Positions 1 through 4,911 are shown, counted from the stretch's first letter. The stretch is DNA of 5,385 bases from Eubacterium limosum (GCA_959020865.1 CAUEUD010000238.1:1-5385), one strand, 5' to 3'. The notes: generated by a model from the sequence alone, not told the origin. Numbers and translations: made by a program.

Positions 1-10
1 TTGTTGGCAT
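1..10 (-). CDS. Start of a gene running off the left edge (possible DUF2922 partner)
   Basis: On the minus strand an ATG (8-10) is preceded by AAAGGAG with an 8-base spacer ACTAAAAA, a convincing ribosome binding site. Only Met-Pro-Thr can be read before the window ends, so the product cannot be identified from sequence. DUF1659 genes in Bacilli and Clostridia are commonly followed by a small DUF2922 gene, and this start lies just downstream of a DUF1659 gene on the same strand, so a DUF2922 protein is the best guess. The 216 bases between the two genes, holding an inverted-repeat element, are unusually long for such a pair. Confidence 0.45.
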
Positions 11-67
11 TTTTTAGTCTCCTTTAGTTTTTTAAATTTTGTGGTTCTGGTTTACTTGTATCCTTTT

Positions 68-194
68 AGTGGATAGTTTATAGTTGATAGTGGATAGTTT
101 ATGAACAAATTGCCAAAGGCAATTTGATTTAGAATCAAACCGGCTTTGCCGGTTTGCACCACAACTATCCACTATTCACTATCAACTATCAACT
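68..194. repeat. Cloverleaf-like inverted-repeat element (MITE-like intergenic repeat)
   Basis: Two 32-base arms (68-99 and 163-194) are inverted repeats matching at 28 of 32 positions and are built from GGATAGTT/GTTGATAG-type heptamer-like units. Between them sit three hairpins in a row: CAAATTGCC-AAA-GGCAATTTG (106-126, perfect 9-bp stem), GATT-TAG-AATC (126-136) and CAAACCGGC-TTT-GCCGGTTTG (136-156, perfect 9-bp stem). The whole folds as a long stem closing a three-armed cloverleaf. There is no coding capacity and no clear target-site duplication at the edges. Such ATAGTT-rich inverted repeats occur dispersed between genes in Firmicutes, so a non-autonomous mobile repeat is likely, but its copy number cannot be judged from one window. 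Confidence 0.75.
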
Positions 195-198
195 CATG

Positions 199-221
199 AA
201 AAGAGGGTTTCCGCCCCTTTT
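199..221. terminator. Weak hairpin after the DUF1659 gene
   Basis: AAAAGAGGG (199-207) pairs with CCCCTTTT (214-221) with one bulged A and a six-base loop. It lies 5 bases past the DUF1659 stop on the minus strand. In that direction the only T-run is the stem's own CTTTT, so termination would be inefficient. On the plus strand it ends in TTTTT. It may attenuate rather than stop transcription into the next gene. Confidence 0.35.
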
Positions 222-226
222 TCCCA

Positions 227-454
227 TTACGCCACTTCGATCATCTCTTCCGCTGTCACCTTCACCTGCTTTTCCCGGATGGGCTCCTGCATGCCGGCGA
301 TGGCTTTGGCGGTGCCCACAAAGGACGCGTCGGTGACTGCGGGATCGACGTCGCCGTAGGTCTTTGAGGACTTGACGATCTTTCCTTCCCTCTCGCCATG
401 GTTGACGGTGATCTTCATGCCAACGGATTCTACACTTTTTTCAATGGTTGCCAT
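227..454 (-). CDS. DUF1659 family small protein
   Basis: This 75-residue protein matches the DUF1659 pattern: a short beta-rich N-terminus (MATIEKSVESVGMKITVNHG), a KSSKTYGDVDP segment in the place of the family's K-(S/T)-x-x-(N/D)-(V/I)-x-P, then A-T-D with a helix (VGTAKAIAGMQ), and a C-terminal strand ending EEMIEVA. Length is typical of the family. The function of DUF1659 is unknown; these genes usually sit beside DUF2922 and sometimes YvrJ genes, near sigma factors. The ATG is preceded by AGGAGG (463-468) at 8 bases. It is divergent from the membrane gene at 643 and is read from a candidate ECF-like promoter. The assignment comes from recalled family pattern, not a search. Confidence 0.85.
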   Translation of the reverse strand: MATIEKSVESVGMKITVNHGEREGKIVKSSKTYGDVDPAVTDASFVGTAKAIAGMQEPIREKQVKVTAEEMIEVA

Positions 455-497
455 TTGCTGTACCTCCTGATTTTTGATTTGGCGTTTCGGCCTTACA

Positions 498-559
498 CTT
501 AATACAATCGCTCAAAAATCAAAAAGGTTCCCGAATTTTAAAAATTTTTAAAAAATTTT
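498..559 (-). promoter_or_regulatory. Candidate ECF-like promoter with AT-rich UP element for the DUF1659 gene
   Basis: Reading the minus strand, a 26-base pure A/T tract (534-559) is followed directly by GGGAACC (526-532), a 15-base T-rich spacer (511-525) and CGATTGTATTAAG (498-510). GGAAC is the classic -35 of ECF-type sigma factors, and CG-initiated -10 boxes at about this spacing are also typical. No good sigma-A -35 (TTGACA) fits the same -10. The leader to the ATG would be roughly 40 bases. Which sigma factor reads it is not shown; the sigma gene at 1222-1803 is a candidate by proximity only. Confidence 0.45.
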
Positions 560-608
560 GCCGCCCAGGGCTGACCGCGTCCCGTCGATGATAAAGAATC
601 CTTCTTTG

Positions 609-617
609 TGGTATAAT
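609..617 (+). promoter_or_regulatory. Extended -10 promoter of the membrane protein gene
   Basis: TGGTATAAT is a perfect TATAAT (612-617) with the TGn extension of sigma-A extended -10 promoters. The -35 position (about 589-594, TGATAA) is weak, as expected for an extended -10. Transcription would start near 624, giving a leader of only about 20 bases that still contains AAGGGAGG (627-634). Confidence 0.6.
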
Positions 618-642
618 ATCTTTATGAAGGGAGGCTGTCACT

Positions 643-1215
643 ATGCCAATCACCCATATCGGGCTGCCAGCCGGAAAGATTTTCTGGGGCAGTCTTCTGT
701 TAATTCTCTGCTGTCTGTTCTACCTTGTGTGGTGGGCTGTTGCCTTTAAGCCCCAGGCATCCGTCCGCTTTGCGAAATCGGCTGTTCTGTTTGGTTTAAC
801 CGCCGCAGCCGGAATCGCTGGTCTGATTCTAATCCTCTGGGGCATCACCGCCATGCCCCATGAAAGGCTGCTCGTTCCCGGTCCTTGGCTTGTGCTCGGT
901 GGTGTCGCGGCCTATTTTCTCCTGTACAGCCTGACCCGCGTCCTGCTGAAAAGACCAGTGACCACTGAGCTGTTTTTAATTGTGGGCTGGACGGTTCTGG
1001 AGCTGTCCGCTGTCAATGCGCTGTATGGAAATGGCTTTCTCACCCTCACCGCCTCCTTCGCCCTGTGCGGAGTGGTGGGGCTGGCGGCTGCCGCCAGCCT
1101 GGTTTGTTATGTTCTGTACTACCGTCTCACAGCAACAGCCGGATATATCATGGGCATGGTTCCGCTTATTCTGGCGGCTCTCACCATGGCGGCACTGCTT
1201 GTCATCCTGCTATAA
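643..1215 (+). CDS. Six-helix integral membrane protein of unknown function
   Basis: The 190-residue protein is strongly hydrophobic, with six predicted membrane segments at about residues 13-35, 44-69, 81-102, 108-128, 131-160 and 167-190, short loops and almost no soluble domain. A WW pair and an AFKP motif close helix 1 (residues 30-37); Arg/Lys between helices suggest positive-inside loops. No catalytic motif or known transporter signature is recognised. AAGGGAGG (627-634) precedes the ATG by 8 bases. It is the only clear plus-strand gene here, divergent from the DUF1659 gene, and its stop faces the sigma-factor stop with only 6 bases between, so the two transcripts must overlap. A membrane anti-sigma role is conceivable from position but it lacks any visible cytoplasmic anti-sigma domain. 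Confidence 0.85.
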   Translation: MPITHIGLPAGKIFWGSLLLILCCLFYLVWWAVAFKPQASVRFAKSAVLFGLTAAAGIAGLILILWGITAMPHERLLVPGPWLVLGGVAAYFLLYSLTRVLLKRPVTTELFLIVGWTVLELSAVNALYGNGFLTLTASFALCGVVGLAAAASLVCYVLYYRLTATAGYIMGMVPLILAALTMAALLVILL

Positions 1216-1221
1216 ACGCCG

Positions 1222-1803
1222 TCAGGGTATCAGCTCCTCCCGCTGCTGCCGCAAAGCCTGAAGCCCACGGTGAAGCCGGGTTTTGACGGTGGCGGGCGCA
1301 ACACCCTGAATACCGGCGATGGCCTTCAGGCTTTTGCCGCCATAGTAGTGCAGACGCAGCACCTCAGCCCGCTCTGGCGGCAGGGCGTCCACCATGGCCC
1401 GAAGCCGGGCGCTTCGGTCAGACGCCTTGTCAAGCAGGCATTCCTCGGGCGTGGGGTCCGGGTCTGCGATGGCTTCATCCCCGGGCAGAAGCGGCCTTGT
1501 CTCCATCCTGCCGCTTCTCGCCGCCCTGCGGCCCGCGTCGGCAAAGCGGTAGCGCAGGCGGGCGCTTAAAAAGGCCGGAAAGGGCTGGCTGCTCCCGGCC
1601 CGGTAATCGGCTGCGGCCTCCAGCAGGATCACACCCCCGTACTGCACAGCGTCCTCCAGGCTGTCGTGATGATGCCTGTATTTGGCGGCCTGCTTGTAAA
1701 TCAGCGGCTTAAAGCTCATGAGCAGCATTTCCTTGGCGGTCTGGTCGCCCTCGCCGGCCCTGCGCACCCACTCATCCAGGGCGCTGTATTTTTCATCCTT
1801 CAA
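1222..1803 (-). CDS. Sigma-70 family RNA polymerase sigma factor (ECF/YvrI-like size)
   Basis: This 193-residue protein has the two-domain layout of small alternative sigma factors. Region 2 covers about residues 15-95, with MSFKPLIYKQAAKY, the acidic-aromatic DSLEDAVQYGGVILLEAAADY and an FLSARLRYRF segment where the -10 element is read. A linker rich in Asp/Pro (105-122) follows. Region 4 covers about 134-188: LPPERAEVLRLHYYGG, then a helix-turn-helix SLKAIAGIQGVAPATVKTRLHRGLQALR that would read the -35. The start is TTG, with AAGGGGG (1810-1816) six bases upstream; internal Met codons at residues 26 and 29 would cut into region 2. It follows the 71-residue gene by 26 bases and probably shares its transcript. 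No anti-sigma gene is recognisable nearby. The exact subgroup (ECF, SigO/YvrI-like or TcdR-like) cannot be settled by eye. Confidence 0.88.
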   Translation of the reverse strand: MKDEKYSALDEWVRRAGEGDQTAKEMLLMSFKPLIYKQAAKYRHHHDSLEDAVQYGGVILLEAAADYRAGSSQPFPAFLSARLRYRFADAGRRAARSGRMETRPLLPGDEAIADPDPTPEECLLDKASDRSARLRAMVDALPPERAEVLRLHYYGGKSLKAIAGIQGVAPATVKTRLHRGLQALRQQREELIP

Positions 1804-1829
1804 GTAATTCCCCCTTTTGGGCTGTTCGG

Positions 1830-2045
1830 TTAAAACAGCACATCATCCTCCCGGACATCCTGTATGGCAAACATCACCTCGGGATGGGTGCCCTGCAGGG
1901 CGGCCAGGTAGTCGTTGAACTGATCCTCCGCGTCCTCTGCATCTCTGGCGTGAAAGCCAACCCGGACACGGCACTCTGCTGTGACCACGTAGTCTCTTTT
2001 CCGCCTCACCAGACTTCCTCCGATACCGTAACGATTTGTGGACAA
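1830..2045 (-). CDS. Small protein of unknown function upstream of the sigma factor
   Basis: No family is recognised for this 71-residue protein. After a basic N-terminus (LVRRKRDY) the sequence suggests a strand (VVTAECRVRVGF), an acidic helix (DAEDAEDQFNDYLAAL) and a second strand (VMFAIQDV), a compact beta-alpha-beta unit, with an acidic tail REDDVLF. The start is TTG at 2043-2045, supported by a perfect AGGAGGT (2051-2057) five bases upstream; no ATG alternative exists near the N-terminus. It lies 26 bases before the sigma gene, also TTG-initiated, so the two are likely co-transcribed. A role as regulator or partner of the sigma factor is possible but is only a guess from position. Confidence 0.7.
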   Translation of the reverse strand: MSTNRYGIGGSLVRRKRDYVVTAECRVRVGFHARDAEDAEDQFNDYLAALQGTHPEVMFAIQDVREDDVLF

Positions 2046-2102
2046 ACTGCACCTCCTGAATAATAAAAGATTAATATAGTATATTATTTAATATATTATT
2101 AA

Positions 2103-2135
2103 TGGCGGACACGGGCGTCCGTGATTCTGCCGCCA
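2103..2135. other. Two-tier GC-rich stem-loop before the 71-residue gene
   Basis: TGGCGG (2103-2108) pairs with CCGCCA (2130-2135) and encloses CACGG-GCGT-CCGTG (2110-2123), with an unpaired ATTCTG on one side. On the plus strand it is followed by CTTTTGCTTTTTT, like a terminator, but no plus-strand gene leads into it. On the minus strand it is followed by an A/T-only stretch rather than a T-run, so it would be a poor terminator for the winged-helix gene. It may instead be a leader structure or part of an operator region. Confidence 0.45.
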
Positions 2136-2173
2136 CTTTTGCTTTTTTGACAATATTGCGGACATAAATGTCC
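2105..2173. promoter_or_regulatory. Paired GCGGACA-N5-GTCC sites (candidate operators)
   Basis: Two copies of GCGGACA-N5-GTCC lie at 2105-2120 and 2158-2173, offset by exactly 53 bases, about five helical turns. The second contains a perfect inverted repeat GGACAT-AA-ATGTCC (2160-2173); the first has GGAC/GTCC arms in the same positions. A CAATATTG palindrome (2151-2158) abuts the second. The pair sits between the winged-helix gene and the 71-residue/sigma genes, where a repressor or activator could act. No standard -35/-10 pair is convincing here; TATACT within the AT-rich 2066-2102 stretch is the best -10 on the minus strand. Confidence 0.4.
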
Positions 2174-2196
2174 CCGAATCCTGTTTTGTGAAATTT

Positions 2197-2598
2197 TCAG
2201 CCCGACTTATCCACATGCCCGTAAACGGACACCTGCTCACCGGAAAGATTTTCAAGAATTACAGGGGCCACGTTGTCGGCAAAGGGAATCAGCGTGTAAA
2301 AACCAACCTGTTTGTTTTTAACGGCCCGCTGGTATTTCAGACGGCCCGAGGCCTCCAGCTCACTGCGATAGCGGCGGATATGGCGTTCAGAGCATTTTAA
2401 TACCTGTTCCAGCTGTTTTGGCCGCACCCAGAATGCCACCCGCCACAGCCACCGCCCGTCTAAGGACGGCAGCGCGCAGGCATTGCAGCGGTACAGCAGA
2501 TAGTGCCACAGCGCGATGGCCCCGGGCGACAGCTTTTTCTCATCGGGCAGACTGGCGTGCCATTCATAAAAGGCGTCGAGCTCTGAGAAGTAGTTTAT
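2197..2598 (-). CDS. Winged-helix replication-regulator-like protein with probable ATA start
   Basis: The 133-residue reading frame begins at ATA (2596-2598) as (I)NYFSELDAFYEWHASLP and continues LSPGAIALWHYLLYRCN, then a helix-turn-helix (KQLEQVLKCSERHIRRYRSELEASGRLKYQ, residues 61-90) and a wing ending GFYTLIP. This is the layout of small phage/plasmid winged-helix proteins whose homologues begin M-N-Y-x-x-E-L-N-A-F-Y-x-W. The first ATG/GTG/TTG in frame is GTG at 2437-2439, which would delete half of the domain including the conserved AIALWH helix. GGGAGG lies 7 bases before ATA, inside the antirepressor gene, whose stop TAA (2595-2597) overlaps it as ATAA. An ancestral ATGA overlap with one G-to-A change would explain this. 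Likely role is DNA binding in replication or element control; it might be poorly expressed. Confidence 0.75.
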   Translation of the reverse strand: MNYFSELDAFYEWHASLPDEKKLSPGAIALWHYLLYRCNACALPSLDGRWLWRVAFWVRPKQLEQVLKCSERHIRRYRSELEASGRLKYQRAVKNKQVGFYTLIPFADNVAPVILENLSGEQVSVYGHVDKSG

Positions 2599-3437
2599 AG
2601 CGCCGCCTCCCTGTCCCGGGCTAAAAACCAGTCTACCAGGCAGGCCTGGCCCACGGGTGTGACACGGGTCACTGACCAGAGCATTTTGCCCTCCCCGCCC
2701 AGGGGCCTGTCAAAGAAACCCTCCTCAATCTCAAAATAGCCCTGCTCCATGGTCCATTGAAGCGGCTTGTTCCAGCTGCCTTTCTGGGTGCTTAAAAAGC
2801 CGCCTTTGCGCAGCTTTGTAAACAGGCGGTTCCGCCCGATGTTTACGCCGTTCTGGCGCAGGAGCTTAGCCATGTCCCCCATGGAGATGCTGCCCTCGGA
2901 GGCTGTGATGGCCTCGCCGAATAGGGCGTTTGGCGTAAGCGCCTTTATCCGCATCTCCAGCTTGTCCACCTTTGCGCTCAGAGCCTTGTTTTTAGCGGTT
3001 TCCGCCCTCAGCATGTCCATCAGCTCCCGCATGGCATCGGGGTCGTCCTGCACCCGGTCCATCACGTCGGCTTCCATATAGGCCCCGTACCTGCGGATGC
3101 TCGGCAGAATGACCGCGGTCACATAGCGCTTGAAGGTCTGGGCCTCCGGGCGTGTGCTGCCAAAGATCAGCGCGTACAGGCCGCTCTCGTTGACGACCAG
3201 CATGTTCTGAGGATGCCCGTTGGCGTCGGAGATACGCCGTTTCGACGTATCTGCCGGGTTGACATGACGCTTTACAATGCTTGAAGCGTCCTTGCTGTAA
3301 CCCAGGGCCGCGCACACATCCGCGGCCACCAGCCATTCCCGGACCGCCGCGCCGTCTGCGGCCTCCCGCTCCACCAGCGTGCGGATTTTTCCAAAAAGAG
3401 CGCTCTCAAAGGTCTGGGTAAAAATTGCCGCGGCCAT
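2595..3437 (-). CDS. Phage-type antirepressor, Bro-N plus KilAC domains
   Basis: The 280-residue protein opens with a Bro-N domain (about 8-118): WLVAADVCAALGYSKDASSIVKRHV, the internal NMLVVNESGLYALIFGSTRPEA-type core and FKRYVTAVILPSIRRYGAY, all family hallmarks. A charged coiled-coil-like stretch follows (135-168, RAETAKNKALSAKVDKLEMR). The C-terminal KilAC domain (about 170-275) contains ISMGDMAKLLRQNGVNIGRNRLF, LRKGGFL and VTPVGQACLVDWF. In temperate phages such proteins inactivate or bypass the CI-type repressor; in isolated islands they often act as DNA-binding regulators. AAGGAGG (3447-3453) lies 9 bases before the ATG, inside the last codons (EKEE) of the preceding gene, from which it is separated by one base. 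It is followed by the overlapping winged-helix gene. Confidence 0.93.
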   Translation of the reverse strand: MAAAIFTQTFESALFGKIRTLVEREAADGAAVREWLVAADVCAALGYSKDASSIVKRHVNPADTSKRRISDANGHPQNMLVVNESGLYALIFGSTRPEAQTFKRYVTAVILPSIRRYGAYMEADVMDRVQDDPDAMRELMDMLRAETAKNKALSAKVDKLEMRIKALTPNALFGEAITASEGSISMGDMAKLLRQNGVNIGRNRLFTKLRKGGFLSTQKGSWNKPLQWTMEQGYFEIEEGFFDRPLGGEGKMLWSVTRVTPVGQACLVDWFLARDREAAL

Positions 3438-3438
3438 T

Positions 3439-3996
3439 TTACATTTCCTCCTTTTCGATCATGACAAAATACTGCTCCTCATGGTCGAGGATTGTCTTAA
3501 ATACCATGCGCCCCATTTCGACGCTGTCCAGCAGCAGCTCCACGTCGGTGGTGGCCCGCAGAGCAGGATTTCGAAGCGCCTCCCAGTCCTTTTCAAAAAG
3601 ATGATTTGTCTCTGTGCCCGGCACCTCGGTGACCGTACAGCACTCCCGGCTGCCGTCAGGCTTTATGTTTTCCAGAACACACCCGCCGCCAGGGGCCGTC
3701 ACATATAAATCATAGGGATTGCTGCTCACAAACATGCGAACCTTTGAGATTTCCCGCACCAGGTTCATCCCCTCTAAAAACGGCGGCGTCGCCTCAGGCT
3801 TCCAGCCCTCCGGACGGCAGGCCCTAGGGTTGTCCACCGAAAAGACCGGTGGGATAAAGCCCGGCACTTCCTCCGTACTCGAAAGACCCAGGTACTTTAA
3901 AAAGCTCGGCAGCGGCGTCAGCTCTCTGGCCGGTATATGGGTCTTTTTCGCTTCGCTCGCAGCTGCCGTGGTGGATGATGGTTTGTTTTGGTTCAT
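3439..3996 (-). CDS. Unknown 185-residue protein, first gene of the antirepressor operon
   Basis: No family is recognised. Residues 1-25 are polar and low-complexity (Ser/Thr/Ala/Lys rich), then LTPLPSFLKYLGLSS and a proline-rich PGFIPPVFSV segment. The middle (75-125) looks beta-rich (VRMFVSSNPYDLYVTAPGGG). The C-terminal half is helical and acidic, ending HEEQYFVMIEKEEM. There is no signal peptide or membrane segment, so it is probably cytoplasmic. AAGGAGG (4004-4010) precedes the ATG by 7 bases, and a sigma-A promoter lies just upstream. Its terminal codons carry the ribosome binding site of the antirepressor gene one base downstream, so the two are translationally linked. Phage or plasmid origin is inferred from that linkage only. 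Confidence 0.8.
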   Translation of the reverse strand: MNQNKPSSTTAAASEAKKTHIPARELTPLPSFLKYLGLSSTEEVPGFIPPVFSVDNPRACRPEGWKPEATPPFLEGMNLVREISKVRMFVSSNPYDLYVTAPGGGCVLENIKPDGSRECCTVTEVPGTETNHLFEKDWEALRNPALRATTDVELLLDSVEMGRMVFKTILDHEEQYFVMIEKEEM

Positions 3997-4022
3997 ATCA
4001 GAACCTCCTTAAAAATTTTTCT

Positions 4023-4039
4023 TCAGCGCTCACCGCTGA
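4023..4039 (-). promoter_or_regulatory. Inverted repeat in the operon leader
   Basis: TCAGCG (4023-4028) and CGCTGA (4034-4039) form a perfect 6-bp stem with a 5-base loop, immediately after the expected transcription start of the promoter at 4050-4078. It could be an operator placed to block initiation or an RNA stabilising 5' hairpin. It does not sequester the ribosome binding site. Confidence 0.4.
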
Positions 4040-4049
4040 GGTTGAGATC

Positions 4050-4078
4050 ATTATACGAAATTGTCCCGCCGCCGTCAC
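4050..4078 (-). promoter_or_regulatory. Sigma-A promoter of the antirepressor operon
   Basis: On the minus strand GTGACG (4073-4078, four of six matches to TTGACA) is separated by exactly 17 bases from a perfect TATAAT (4050-4055). Transcription would start near 4043, leaving a leader of about 45 bases before the ATG at 3996. It can drive the 185-residue protein, antirepressor and winged-helix genes together. Confidence 0.75.
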
Positions 4079-4094
4079 CTTTCATTCAGCCCCC

Positions 4095-4142
4095 AAAAAG
4101 GTCTCTAAAACGCAAAAAAAGCCCCATTTCTGAGACTTTTTT
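4095..4142. terminator. Probable bidirectional weak terminator after the ComK-like gene
   Basis: AAAAAGGTCTC (4095-4105) pairs with GAGACTTTTTT (4132-4142) with one G-T pair, around a 26-base loop. Both strands end in a T-run, so it could act either way; on the minus strand it lies between the ComK-like stop (4166) and the next promoter. The large loop makes it weaker than the terminator at 4912. A small AAAAAG-CGGT-CTTTTT hairpin (4168-4183) spans the gene's own end. Confidence 0.4.
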
Positions 4143-4165
4143 GCTTCAAAAAGATATTATTTTGT

Positions 4166-4838
4166 TTAAAAAGCGGTCTTTTTGAGCTTTTTCTCTTCCT
4201 GAAGGCAAACATTAAAATACTCACACCGCAGACACTCCCCGTCCCGCACAACGGAAAATCCACTGCCTGTCAGCAGGACCTGAGCTGGCAAAAGCGCCCT
4301 GCACAGCGCAGAACCCTGTTCGATCTTCCGCTCCATGGCCATGCTGGTGCCAGCATAACAGACCGCCATTCCGCTCTCAGCCACAACACACCCATGCTCT
4401 CGGTCGTGCTCTTTAATTAAAAAAAATCCGGTCGACGTAACTGTTTCCCGTTCCGTCACCGGGGAGGCTCGTGTGAGCAGGCATGACCTGAAGGTTCTTG
4501 CCAATATAAAAGCAGAGGTTCCGCTTTGTTTTAAAGCGCTTGGCGTTAGCCCGCCCGCAGGCCCCCATATCCTTCTTAAAGAGACGCCCGACAAGGTTAA
4601 TCAGACGCTTGGGCGTGCAGGGCCAGAGCGTGACCGAGCCGTCCCGGTACACAATGCCCGTCATGGGCTCGGTGAGACTGCTGAGGTTGATATACGCCAC
4701 CGGCAGCCCCAGATCCGGATCGCGCACCAAACGCTCCAGCTGATCCTCCGTCAGGTAAAACTGCCCGTCCCCCAGCCCAAAAGCCGCGTGCTCCAGATCA
4801 ATGCCCGGAAAGCAGTTAAGATTGCCAAAATTGTACAT
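4166..4838 (-). pseudogene. ComK-like regulator gene split by a one-base frameshift at an eight-T run
   Basis: The first frame runs from ATG 4836-4838 (GGAGGAG at 4844-4850) for 141 codons and stops at 4413. The next frame is open from well before this point to 4166. Removing one T from the T8 run (minus strand, 4419-4426) fuses them into a 223-residue protein reading YVDRIF-LIKEHDREHGCVV. The fused order resembles ComK: a GRLFKKDMGACGRANAK segment where ComK has its CRFFGSSYAGRKAG, then K-x-x-x-x-x-I, MPAHTSLP for FPTLSS, Y/W and I before the junction, and V-V-x-x-x-G...S...Q after it. ComK activates competence genes in Bacillus. An extra C-terminal tail carries C-L-R-C-x5-C, a possible metal knuckle. 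No ribosome binding site supports an independent second gene. Family assignment is from memory of B. subtilis ComK and is tentative; the frameshift could be mutation, sequencing error or slippage. Confidence 0.6.
4419..4426 (-). other. Eight-base homopolymer at the frame switch
   Basis: The minus strand reads CGG ATT TTT TTT AAT TAA in the first frame and GGA TTT TTT TTA ATT AAA in the second. Seven Ts instead of eight would make one continuous gene. Runs of this length are prone to replication slippage and to RNA polymerase slippage, so a fraction of transcripts could encode the full protein. Confidence 0.7.
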
Positions 4839-4871
4839 TTTTGCTCCTCCAAAGTTTGTTATTTATGTGAA

Positions 4872-4903
4872 AACCGGTTGAACCTGTGAGGTAAACGGTT
4901 TAC
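4872..4903. promoter_or_regulatory. Cluster of AACCGGTT-like palindromes upstream of the ComK-like gene
   Basis: Three small palindromes lie side by side: AACCGGTT (4872-4879), GGTTGAACC (4876-4884, overlapping the first) and GTAAACGGTTTAC (4891-4903, perfect 6-bp arms around one base). The first and third share an AAAC(C)GGTT core about 21 bases apart. They sit 35-65 bases before the ATG, where the promoter must be, although no clean -35/-10 pair is visible. An operator for a dimeric repressor or for autoregulation is plausible. Confidence 0.4.
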
Positions 4904-4911
4904 ATATGATG

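Noticed and set aside
106..156. CRISPR array or tRNA within the 68-194 repeat
   Set aside because: The units are inverted, not direct, repeats without spacers, and there is no tRNA T-arm or acceptor pattern despite the cloverleaf-like shape.
1843..2052. GTG-initiated frame overlapping the 71-residue gene
   Set aside because: Its start overlaps the AGGAGGT site itself and its Gly/Pro/Arg-rich composition is typical of a shadow frame.
2147..2170. Plus-strand TTGACA promoter
   Set aside because: No -10 box lies at 16-18 bases, and there is no plus-strand gene downstream.
2767..3081. Plus-strand frame of 104 codons opposite the antirepressor
   Set aside because: Antisense shadow of a gene with clear Bro-N/KilAC domains; no start signals.
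2992..3336. Second minus-strand frame within the antirepressor
   Set aside because: Gly/Arg-rich out-of-frame shadow with no ribosome binding site.
3379..3708. Plus-strand frame of 109 codons across the antirepressor/185-residue junction
   Set aside because: Antisense to two well-supported genes and lacks start signals.
4166..4594. An independent second gene starting at 4594
   Set aside because: Its first 50 or so codons lie out of frame over coding sequence of the first frame, with no ribosome binding site; only the part after the T8 run looks like real protein.
4473..4889. Plus-strand open frame of 138 codons opposite the ComK-like gene
   Set aside because: No ribosome binding site, composition typical of a shadow frame, and it runs through the promoter/operator region of the minus-strand gene.
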